From contig CAMYJF010000014.1 in assembly GCA_947258555.1 (NCBI GenBank), forward strand, positions 1 through 59,173: a DNA stretch of 59,173 nucleotides. The letters run 5' to 3'. Positions within the stretch are counted from its first letter, which is position 1. Each line of letters opens with the position of its first letter. A program made the translations under genes and the position numbers. Below are positions 52,260 to 59,173 of this stretch, piece after piece. Source of the stretch: an uncultured Eudoraea sp. GTDB lineage: Bacteria; Bacteroidota; Bacteroidia; Flavobacteriales; Flavobacteriaceae. The notes below the pieces were generated by a model. The model was not told where the DNA came from and searched no databases. It saw nothing but the letters and a program-made list of their open reading frames with translations.

Positions 52260-53717
52260 CTATTCGAGCTCTACATGTTTGGGCTCAGCAGTTACCTTTA
52301 GTCGCATTGCTAAAACTGCCGCAATTATAAAGAAGATGCCTCCAAACATAATTGCATTTACAGCGCTATTTCCGAGCCAGTTCTTTATGATATAACCAAA
52401 GGAGATGGTTTGTATCAACATAGGGATCACGATCATCATATTTACGATTCCCATATAGACCCCTCTTCGTTCCTCAGGTATAACTTTAGATACCATGGCA
52501 TAGGGGATACCCATCATTGCTGCCCATCCGATCCCAAACAATATCATCGGTAACAATAGCGCATATTGATTATTAATATGCGGCATGCTAAGCATAGCCA
52601 CACCTGTTAAGGCGAGGCTGACTATATAGACGATCTTGGAACTGTATTTACGGGCGAAAGGAACTAATGCCAGGGCCACGAGCATGGTGACAAAGTTGTA
52701 GGTCCCATTCATCAACCCGGTTTGAGCCAAGGCCTGTTCGGATAATAACTGAATATTCTCTGCAAATGTCATATCAGCTGTACTAATATCTGCACCGGAT
52801 TTACAAGCTGCCATTATAGAATCAAAACGGGTCGTATCTTCATTACTAATTCCGAAGAGTCCTTCACGGAGCATGGGGGTAATAAATTGCCAATAACAGA
52901 ATAAGGCGTACCATTGAAATAAATAGACTGCCGACAAATTCCACATAAGCTTGGGCATAGTCCCTATGGCGTGATAGATCTCTACCAGCGGCTCAAAGGT
53001 TCTTTTCAAATATGTTCCTTCGCTTTTACGTTTTTTGATATAAGCCAGTTCTTCATCGGAAGGAGGAATTTCAGGCGTTTTCCATACAGACCATAAGATG
53101 GTTGTCACTGAGGCTATGGCGCCCAGGAAGAATGAATAATACACCCATCTGGGAATGGCTGTGACTGCTTCTGCTCCGGTGCTACATAGTCCTCCATCAG
53201 CTATTGGAACGCTGAACCAGTCCTGAAATAAGAACAAAGAGAAATTGGCCAGGGTAATACCGGCCCCGACAAATAGGCTCTGCATCTGGAAACCAAAGGT
53301 CAGCTGGTTATCCGGCAATTTGTCCCCGATAAAAGCCCTATAGGGTTCCATGGCCGTATTATTGGCCGCGTCTAAAATCCAAAGTAGGCCCACTGCAAAC
53401 CATAAATGCGGACTGAAGGGAAAGGCAAAAAGACACAAACTAGCCAGGATAGCCCCTATCAGGAAAAAGGGTTTTCTCCTACCCCATTTAGGAGACCAGG
53501 TCTTGTCAGAGATGGCTCCGATGAGCGGTTGAATCAAAAGACCGGTAACCGGACCTGCAAGATTTAATAGCGGTAATTCTTCATGGTGGGCCCCGAGGAA
53601 AGAGAAGATCGGGTTAATGGCGGTTTGCTGCAAGCCAAAACTGAACTGGATCCCGAAGAATCCCACATTCATATTCCAGATCTGCCAAAAACTAAGTTCG
53701 GGTTTTCTGATTTTCAT
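52260..53717 (-). CDS. MFS transporter, SLC45-like (disaccharide/H+ symport type)
   Basis: 485 aa with 12 TMs. Family marks: GFFGIQFSFGLQQTAINPIF in TM1, GPVTGLLIQPLIGAISDKTW, then PKWGRRKPFFLIGA (loop 2-3, RRKPF typical of SLC45), DAANNTAMEPYRAFIGD and VIPEERRGVYMGIVNMM. An insert of about 60 residues between TM6 and TM7 starts at KKRKSEGTYLKR, and an extracellular loop with Cys follows TM7. Plant and fungal relatives move sucrose or maltose with protons. No sugar enzymes lie next to it here, so the substrate is open. Confidence 0.88.
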   Translation of the reverse strand: MKIRKPELSFWQIWNMNVGFFGIQFSFGLQQTAINPIFSFLGAHHEELPLLNLAGPVTGLLIQPLIGAISDKTWSPKWGRRKPFFLIGAILASLCLFAFPFSPHLWFAVGLLWILDAANNTAMEPYRAFIGDKLPDNQLTFGFQMQSLFVGAGITLANFSLFLFQDWFSVPIADGGLCSTGAEAVTAIPRWVYYSFFLGAIASVTTILWSVWKTPEIPPSDEELAYIKKRKSEGTYLKRTFEPLVEIYHAIGTMPKLMWNLSAVYLFQWYALFCYWQFITPMLREGLFGISNEDTTRFDSIMAACKSGADISTADMTFAENIQLLSEQALAQTGLMNGTYNFVTMLVALALVPFARKYSSKIVYIVSLALTGVAMLSMPHINNQYALLLPMILFGIGWAAMMGIPYAMVSKVIPEERRGVYMGIVNMMIVIPMLIQTISFGYIIKNWLGNSAVNAIMFGGIFFIIAAVLAMRLKVTAEPKHVELE

Positions 53718-53809
53718 TCTGGTCTAGCAGTTTGTAGTTGGTTACTTCTCCGATTACGGAGTTTACTGGGTTAAGATAGTGTTTTTGGCTAATGACCAAA
53801 AATATCTGA

Positions 53810-54739
53810 TCAGTCCTTGTTTTTCAAAAAGGCGATGTTACGCTTTAAGCCACTGAATTTTGTGCGTTTGACAGCCGATCTTCTAAAGAGATCGGCAAAT
53901 ACCTCTTCGGTTAGTTCTTCCCAGTCTTTTCTTGTATTCGAAAGCAATTCAGGCTTGGGATCAAAGAGCGGTTCTTTATGAGATTTGGAAAATCGATTCC
54001 AGGGGCACACATCCTGGCAGACATCACAGCCGAACATCCAATCATCGAATTGTTCTTTGTACCCTGGGGGGATCTCATTTTTCAGTTCAATGGTGAAATA
54101 GGATATGCATTTGCTGCCATCTACAACATAGGGTTGCACAATAGCCTGGGTGGGACACGCATCTATGCAGGCTGTGCAACTACCGCAATGATCGGTAACA
54201 GGATGATCGTATTCCAGATCCAAGTCTACAATGAGTTCGGCGATGAAGTAATAGGAACCGACATCCTTCGTCAGGAGATTGGTATGCTTCCCCATCCAAC
54301 CTAATCCACTTCGGGCGGCCCAGGCCTTATCCAGCACAGGCGCAGAATCGACAAAAGCCCTGCCATTCACTTCCCCGATTTCAGATCGAATAAAATGTAA
54401 GAGTTCTTTTAGTTTGTCCTTGATCACAAAATGATAATCGGTACCATAGGCATACTTGGAGATCTTATAGCTCTGATCATTCTGCTGTTCTTTTGGATAG
54501 TAATTCAGGAGGAGTGAAATCACCGACTTAGCCCCATCTACAAGCAAACGCGGGTCGAGGCGTTTATCAAAGTGGTTTTCCATGTACTGCATCTCCCCGT
54601 GCATATTCTGCTCCAGCCACTTTTCTAATCGGGGGGCTTCTTCTTCGAGGAATTCGGCTTTAGAGATACCGCAGGAAAGAAAGCCGAGGCGTGCAGCTTC
54701 GGATTTGATCTGATTCGTATTTTCCGATCTATTAGTCAT
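53810..54739 (-). CDS. queG: Epoxyqueuosine reductase
   Basis: 309 aa, usual QueG length. [20 protein letters not shown] near the N-terminus, [20 protein letters not shown], and the active-site region [20 protein letters not shown] with the catalytic Asp. Two [4Fe-4S] sites: [16 protein letters not shown] and [15 protein letters not shown]. It is a B12-dependent enzyme reducing epoxyqueuosine to queuosine in tRNA, a cytoplasmic step. It stands alone upstream of the MFS gene on the same strand (92-bp gap). Confidence 0.96.
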   Translation of the reverse strand: MTNRSENTNQIKSEAARLGFLSCGISKAEFLEEEAPRLEKWLEQNMHGEMQYMENHFDKRLDPRLLVDGAKSVISLLLNYYPKEQQNDQSYKISKYAYGTDYHFVIKDKLKELLHFIRSEIGEVNGRAFVDSAPVLDKAWAARSGLGWMGKHTNLLTKDVGSYYFIAELIVDLDLEYDHPVTDHCGSCTACIDACPTQAIVQPYVVDGSKCISYFTIELKNEIPPGYKEQFDDWMFGCDVCQDVCPWNRFSKSHKEPLFDPKPELLSNTRKDWEELTEEVFADLFRRSAVKRTKFSGLKRNIAFLKNKD

Positions 54740-54784
54740 GGATCAACTCGATGAAAATACGACTATTAATTAAACGCATAGGAA

Positions 54785-54812
54785 CAAAAAAACCAGGGAA
54801 TTTTCCCCGGTT
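54785..54812 (-). terminator. Terminator after the lipoprotein gene at 54846
   Basis: On the minus strand AACC-G/A-GGGAA pairs with TTCCC-T-GGTT around a short AAA-type loop (54791-54812), followed by a run of T (54786-54792). The stem contains one mismatch. Confidence 0.75.
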
Positions 54813-54845
54813 TTCTTTATTTGTAATCAAATATGGGTGATTTAA

Positions 54846-55517
54846 TTAATTCACAGGTTGAAATACTGCAGCAGCAATATCCGCACACTCACCAACTACA
54901 TTAGGATATTCCGTGAATGGACCATATTGTAATGGATCATCACAACCACCTTCATACGAATTAATTTGTTCATTGACTATGCCCGGCACTACGGGGCCAT
55001 GGGTTCTTAAAACCAAATGAACTTCAGCCGCAAACGTATTTCCAGCTTGTAATCCGCCATATGTGCCTAGTCCAAAAAATTCCTCATTTATTGATCCGGA
55101 GGCGTCATCTACGTTCAAATGTGCTGAGATATTGGCCTTCCCATTATTACCCACAACGTGTCCGCCAGCATACATTACTTCTACCTCTACATCATCAGCA
55201 GATGCAAAATCGGTATCAAGGCATGCTCCTGGCTCTTCGCATTCTCCAGGTTTGTTCCAGATAACCCACCATAGGGTGTAAGCACCCGGGTATAAATTTT
55301 CAGCTTTAAAATTCGCTGTAATGCCATTTTTGTTTCGGTGTAAAGTAGAACTACCAGTAATACCAGCAAGACCTCCTATTTGTGCTGGTTGTTTTGAAGT
55401 AGTTTTAGCTTCCGCTACGATGAGATCATCAGGCGTCTCAAGGTCTGTTGTTCCTGGATCGCATGAAAATGCAAACACGAACAGCATAAATAAACAAACT
55501 TTAAAAAGTCGTTTCAT
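54846..55517 (-). CDS. Unrecognised lipoprotein, beta-rich
   Basis: 223 aa from the ATG at 55517, which gives a lipoprotein signal (KRLFKVCLFMLFVFAFSC, lipobox at FAFSC, Cys near residue 19); an in-frame alternative upstream start adds an unrelated leader. The mature part is beta-rich, with a conserved-looking core NGITANFKAENLYPGAYTLW, WVIWNKPGEC, AGGHVVGNNGKANISAHL and AEVHLVLRTHGPVVPG, plus two Cys pairs (CEEPGAC and a later YEGGC...GEC). I cannot assign it to a named family; the sheet-and-loop look suggests a small extracellular sandwich domain. Own terminator; no obvious partner. Confidence 0.8.
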   Translation of the reverse strand: MKRLFKVCLFMLFVFAFSCDPGTTDLETPDDLIVAEAKTTSKQPAQIGGLAGITGSSTLHRNKNGITANFKAENLYPGAYTLWWVIWNKPGECEEPGACLDTDFASADDVEVEVMYAGGHVVGNNGKANISAHLNVDDASGSINEEFFGLGTYGGLQAGNTFAAEVHLVLRTHGPVVPGIVNEQINSYEGGCDDPLQYGPFTEYPNVVGECADIAAAVFQPVN

Positions 55518-55729
55518 AATAAATAATTTAAAGATTAGATGTAAGAAACAAGAGTCTGGTCTTGCCTCGGTCATCCTATCTGGAGAGGGGCGATAGGTTC
55601 AGTTTCAAGGGAAATCTTTTTGTGGTAAATAGCTTATAAAAGCCGCTATTGTGAATTTAGGAATCCTTTCAGAAACCTATCATAAGATAAATAAAATTCT
55701 CTTTCAACTTTAGTATTAGATTATTCATA

Positions 55730-56119
55730 TTAGTCTTTTGTTCCAGTAGCAGTGCCACTTAATGGGTTATTTGGGTCATTATTTTTCCAAGTCCCTGAAT
55801 AAGTACCGTCTTCGGCATTAAATTGACCAGTTGAGCTTCCTCCATTTGAATGACCCACGCTAACTGCTCCACTCTCTGATACAGATCCAGTCGAAGTATG
55901 CATAGTACCATTTCCTACTAAAGCCGTTCCATTTATAATACCCGTCCCCGAGACATTCCAAAACCACGTTCCGCTGGAACCTCCCTCAAATGTTCCACTC
56001 CATGTTCCTTCATAAATAGTGGTATCTGGTGGAAGAATGGTATCTGGTGCCGAATCATCCTTAGAGCAAGATAGGAATGTAAGCGCAGTTAATGTTGCCG
56101 CTAATAATACGTTTTTCAT
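55730..56119 (-). CDS. Small Gly/Ser/Thr-rich lipoprotein, unrecognised
   Basis: 129 aa. Signal with lipobox ALTFLSC (Cys near residue 18), acidic linker, then a beta-repeat region made of short GTWSGTF / GTWFW / GTYSGTW-type strands rich in Gly, Ser and Thr, with Trp or Tyr at regular spacing. It looks like a small beta-barrel or sandwich that folds from near-repeats. I recognise no family. It lies between another lipoprotein and a hybrid two-component regulator, all on the minus strand, with gaps of about 200 bp on both sides that hold nothing clear. Confidence 0.75.
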   Translation of the reverse strand: MKNVLLAATLTALTFLSCSKDDSAPDTILPPDTTIYEGTWSGTFEGGSSGTWFWNVSGTGIINGTALVGNGTMHTSTGSVSESGAVSVGHSNGGSSTGQFNAEDGTYSGTWKNNDPNNPLSGTATGTKD

Positions 56120-56319
56120 GATTTCTAAACTTTAGACTAATAACTCGCAACAGCTATTCATTTATGATAATTCTGAGCTATCTAAAAGTATTCATAAACC
56201 GATGTATCGACTTGTACTATTTTTTCAATTACTAGGAGTACCTATGCATTAGCGAAGAAAATGCGTGTACCATTATTGCAAAATAATGTAATGAAGAATT
56301 GTATACTATTGATTATTAA

Positions 56320-59173
56320 TTATTTATACAAGTCACTGGGTGGATAGCCAAATTCCTCCTTAAAAACCCTGCTAAACCAGGAAGGATCATTAAAGCCAAC
56401 GTCATAGGAGATTTCCGAGATGCTGAGGTCGGTATTGAGAATTAATTCTTTGGCGCGTTGCAATCTAACGGAACGGATAAACAAGCCGGTAGATTTACCG
56501 GTTATGGCTTTTAATTTGCGATACACCTGGGATTCACTGAACTGTAATTTAAATGCCAATTGTGCGGCCCCGAATGAGTGGGTATTCATATTGTCATGAA
56601 TGTGGGTAATTGTTTTATTGAGGAAATTGGCTTCAGCACCTCCTACTTCTTTTTTCATTAGTAGTATATACGGGTCTTTTTGAACCCGTTTGATCATCTT
56701 TTTGCGTAATTCCATCAGTTGGTTTATTCTCGTGAATAATTCAGCCTTATTAAATGGCTTGGTCAAATAGGCATCTGCTCCATGTGACAGACCACTGATA
56801 CGATCCTGCATAGTAGCTTTAGCTGTAAGCAGGATAACGGGAATATGATTCGTTCTTTCATCGTTCTTCAGTATTGAACAGACTTCGAAACCATCTTTTC
56901 CTGGCATCATGACGTCTGAAATGACAATATCCGGGATTTTCTCGAAAGCAATTTCCAGCCCCAGCAGGCCATCGCTGGCATATAAAACATGATACTTATC
57001 TTCTAAACATATTTTGATATACTGGGCTACGTCTTCATTGTCTTCTATAATAAGGGCAAGTGGTAATTCTGAATTTTCTTCTGATTCTTCCTCAGGGATT
57101 AAACTGGGTTCATCCCCATCAAGGAAATGCGGTGTAAATGGCAAAGAAACATCATGGGTCATTGTCGCATTTTGTGTAATGGGCAATTGCACTTCAAATT
57201 CGCTTCCTAATCCCACTTTACTTTTCACACTAATAGTTCCACCCATCAATTCTACTAATTCTTTGGTCAACGCCAGGCCTATGCCCGTACCTTCGCCAGC
57301 GCGGGTTGCTGAATTATCGACCTGGTAGAATCGGTCAAAAATGTTTTCCAATTCTTCTTCGGAGATTCCTGAACCAGTATCTTTCACCTTTACAGAAAAA
57401 TAAGAACTGGGTTCCTTCCCGATCCTGTTAAAATGGACAATGATCTTCCCACCCGGGGAGGTGAATTTTATCGCGTTCGAAAGTAGATTTATAATTACGG
57501 TAGACAGCTTCGTAGAATCAAAATCCATAACCAACGCCTCTATTTCGGCATACACAGTTAGCTTAATCTCTGCGGCTTCTGTTGTAGAGGTAAAGCTTTC
57601 GCAAAGGTATTTTACAAAAGGTATAATATCGGATTGAACTAAGTCCAGATGTAACTTTCCGCTTTCCAGTTTACTCAGATCGAGCATTTGATTTACCAAG
57701 GTGTTTAAGCGGGTACTGTTTCGGTTAATGACGGTTAATCCCTTGTCCATCCATCCATCCGGGTCTTCTCTTATCTGCTCAGACATACCGGAGATAACGG
57801 TAAGAGGTGTTCGGAATTCGTGGGTAATATTGGTAAACAACCTGTTCTTAGCAATATCAAGATCCTTGAGTCGGATGCTTTCCATAACCGCCAATTTTCT
57901 AGTTAGCTTAAAACGGTAAAACCAGTAGGCGATTCCAAGAATGAAAAAAATGAAAAAGCTTACAGCCCACCATCTAGACCACCAGGGCGATAAAATATTA
58001 AATTGCAGGGAAGAACCTTCTTCATTCCAAAGGCCATCGCTGCTCTGGGCCATCACTTGAAAGCTATACTCCCCTGGATCGAGGTTTGTATATCGGGCCG
58101 TTCGTTGGGTGCCGGCATCTATCCAATCTGAATCGTACGGCCACATGCGATATTTATAGCGATTCTCTGAAGGATCTGTGAAATGGAGACCAACATAATC
58201 AAAAGTCAGATCATTTTGTTGGTGATTTAAATTAATTGGCGTTGAAGAATTATTTTTTTCCTTTGTAAAATCGAAAGCCTGCCCGGCTATCTGCAGGCCG
58301 CTCAGTACAACATCCGGCGGGTGAGGATTCCCATTTATACGAGTGGGTAAAAAAGATACCAAACCGCCAATTCCTCCAAAAAATAGTTGCCCATCCGTTC
58401 CTTTAAAGGCACTGGTATGACCAAAACTAGTGAAAGACAGGCCATCAGAAGCATCATAGGATATAAAGCGGTTGGATTTTGGTTCAAATCTGGCAATACC
58501 ATTGCCGGTGGAAAGCCATAAATTTCCTTCGTCACCGAAAAGTACCCCGAATACGGCATCACTGGGCAATCCATCCACCGCTGTGTATTGCTGGTGGGTA
58601 TCATCTGTGGGATTATAATGGAGTATTCCGCTGTCTACAGTTCCTACCCAAAATAAACCGGCACTATCTTGCTGAATGCTGGTTGCTCCATACGCTTCAA
58701 GGTGGGGAATGAAGGTGTCGTTTTGCACATCATATTCGAAAAGTCCCGTATGGAATACGCCTGCCCACAGGTTGCCTTTTGCATCTTCGTGAATTGCAAA
58801 AACGCTATTATAAAATGTCTGAGGGCTGGAATTGGAAAATTGATACCTCTTGAAGGTCTTTTTATCCTTGCTCAACCGGATCATTCCGCCGCTCCATGTT
58901 CCCAGCCATAAATAACCATGCCGATCCTCGTACATGCGAATGATCGGATTGGAAATGCCGGTATTGGTATTGTTTTCCAAGGCTTGATATTGTTTGAACA
59001 CTCCGGTCTGCCGGTTAAGCGTATATAATCCGGATTCAGTCCCTACCCAAAATGTGCCGTTGCTATCTTCATAAGTTGTCCAAACAATATCGCTGCCAAT
59101 GCTTTGCTTACTGTTTGGGTCATGACGAAAGTGTTGAAACTGGCCTGTTTTAGTATCCAGCCTATTGAGCCCT
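56320..59173 (-). CDS. Hybrid two-component system regulator (HTCS), N-terminus beyond right edge
   Basis: The frame is open across the right edge, with more beta-propeller sequence upstream of 59001 (WVGTESGLYTLNRQTG), so the start is outside; the 893 residues below 59001 are the visible bulk. Order: Reg_prop propeller blades (many GxLWxGTxxGGL-like repeats, such as LWLGTWSGGMIRL), a Y_Y_Y domain, one TM (about 350 residues into the visible part), HisKA with HEFRTPLTVISGM, HATPase with DTGSGISEEELENIF, a receiver domain with Asp in VISDVMMPGKDGFEV, and a C-terminal AraC helix-turn-helix (ELILNTDLSISEISYDVGFN). HTCS proteins sense glycans in the periplasm and switch on their utilisation genes. 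Its targets are not visible. Confidence 0.93.
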   Translation of the reverse strand, partial: GLNRLDTKTGQFQHFRHDPNSKQSIGSDIVWTTYEDSNGTFWVGTESGLYTLNRQTGVFKQYQALENNTNTGISNPIIRMYEDRHGYLWLGTWSGGMIRLSKDKKTFKRYQFSNSSPQTFYNSVFAIHEDAKGNLWAGVFHTGLFEYDVQNDTFIPHLEAYGATSIQQDSAGLFWVGTVDSGILHYNPTDDTHQQYTAVDGLPSDAVFGVLFGDEGNLWLSTGNGIARFEPKSNRFISYDASDGLSFTSFGHTSAFKGTDGQLFFGGIGGLVSFLPTRINGNPHPPDVVLSGLQIAGQAFDFTKEKNNSSTPINLNHQQNDLTFDYVGLHFTDPSENRYKYRMWPYDSDWIDAGTQRTARYTNLDPGEYSFQVMAQSSDGLWNEEGSSLQFNILSPWWSRWWAVSFFIFFILGIAYWFYRFKLTRKLAVMESIRLKDLDIAKNRLFTNITHEFRTPLTVISGMSEQIREDPDGWMDKGLTVINRNSTRLNTLVNQMLDLSKLESGKLHLDLVQSDIIPFVKYLCESFTSTTEAAEIKLTVYAEIEALVMDFDSTKLSTVIINLLSNAIKFTSPGGKIIVHFNRIGKEPSSYFSVKVKDTGSGISEEELENIFDRFYQVDNSATRAGEGTGIGLALTKELVELMGGTISVKSKVGLGSEFEVQLPITQNATMTHDVSLPFTPHFLDGDEPSLIPEEESEENSELPLALIIEDNEDVAQYIKICLEDKYHVLYASDGLLGLEIAFEKIPDIVISDVMMPGKDGFEVCSILKNDERTNHIPVILLTAKATMQDRISGLSHGADAYLTKPFNKAELFTRINQLMELRKKMIKRVQKDPYILLMKKEVGGAEANFLNKTITHIHDNMNTHSFGAAQLAFKLQFSESQVYRKLKAITGKSTGLFIRSVRLQRAKELILNTDLSISEISYDVGFNDPSWFSRVFKEEFGYPPSDLYK

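Noticed and set aside
1-59173. Mobile elements, CRISPR arrays, rRNA and tRNA genes
   Set aside because: I looked for transposase motifs, regularly spaced short repeats and cloverleaf patterns and found none. The only tandem repeats are the protein-coding Calx-beta units.

Overview
The window looks like a chromosomal segment of a marine-type flavobacterium (Bacteroidota, class Flavobacteriia). The evidence is a full-length SprA, two PorP/SprF-family proteins, an adhesin ending in a type B (gliding-motility-associated) C-terminal sorting domain, a hybrid two-component regulator, and paired cytochrome oxidase subunit III genes. Several promoters fit the Bacteroidota pattern TTG-N18-21-TAnnTTTG, and Shine-Dalgarno sequences are mostly absent. 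I see no rRNA, tRNA, CRISPR array, transposase or phage gene. The genes are core and semi-core functions, with a few rearranged or decayed spots.

Layout, left to right. (1) 1-9.9 kb: the start of a short-chain dehydrogenase; an MscS-type channel; a likely 3-keto-sugar module (DUF1080 lipoprotein and Tat-exported Gfo/Idh/MocA oxidoreductase, divergent from an MFS sugar porter); a decayed second copy of the channel gene; a FadL-type porin; and a SanA-like/Nramp-like pair. (2) 9.9-17.1 kb: an adhesin operon running leftward, made of a Calx-beta adhesin gene broken by a frameshifting deletion, an SprF-like protein and a PorE-like OmpA protein. (3) 17.3-28 kb: fabD, a gamma-class carbonic anhydrase, a LytS/LytTR-type two-component pair, a von Willebrand A protein, a PorP-like protein, a tandem-domain Nfu, dodecin, a YyaL-type thioredoxin-domain protein and tsaB. 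(4) 28-37.5 kb: a MacAB-TolC-like export operon with one ATPase, four permeases, two adaptors and one outer-membrane channel, ordered as a duplicated permease-permease-adaptor block. (5) 37.6-42.7 kb: cytochrome oxidase genes (ctaB, two subunit III genes, subunit IV), followed by a copper-delivery-like set (Cys-less Sco-like protein, Sco1, DUF420, CxxC mini-protein). (6) 42.8-54.7 kb: tonB, gcvH-vanZ, ruvA-sprA, an SLC45-like MFS transporter and queG. (7) 54.8-59.2 kb: two unrecognised lipoproteins and a hybrid two-component regulator that runs off the right edge.

Functional links. SprA, the PorP/SprF proteins and the OmpA/adhesin operon belong to type IX secretion and surface adhesion. TonB, FadL and the sugar porters serve nutrient uptake. 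The ctaB/cox genes and the Sco/DUF420 set are adjacent and are probably used together to build a cytochrome c oxidase whose subunits I and II lie elsewhere.

No clear new multi-gene system stands out. The observations most worth checking are the broken adhesin gene, the decayed mscS paralog flanking the sugar module, the duplicated export operon, the Cys-less Sco-like protein with its CxxC mini-protein, and the Nramp-like protein without the usual metal ligands. All functions are inferred from sequence motifs and context only.
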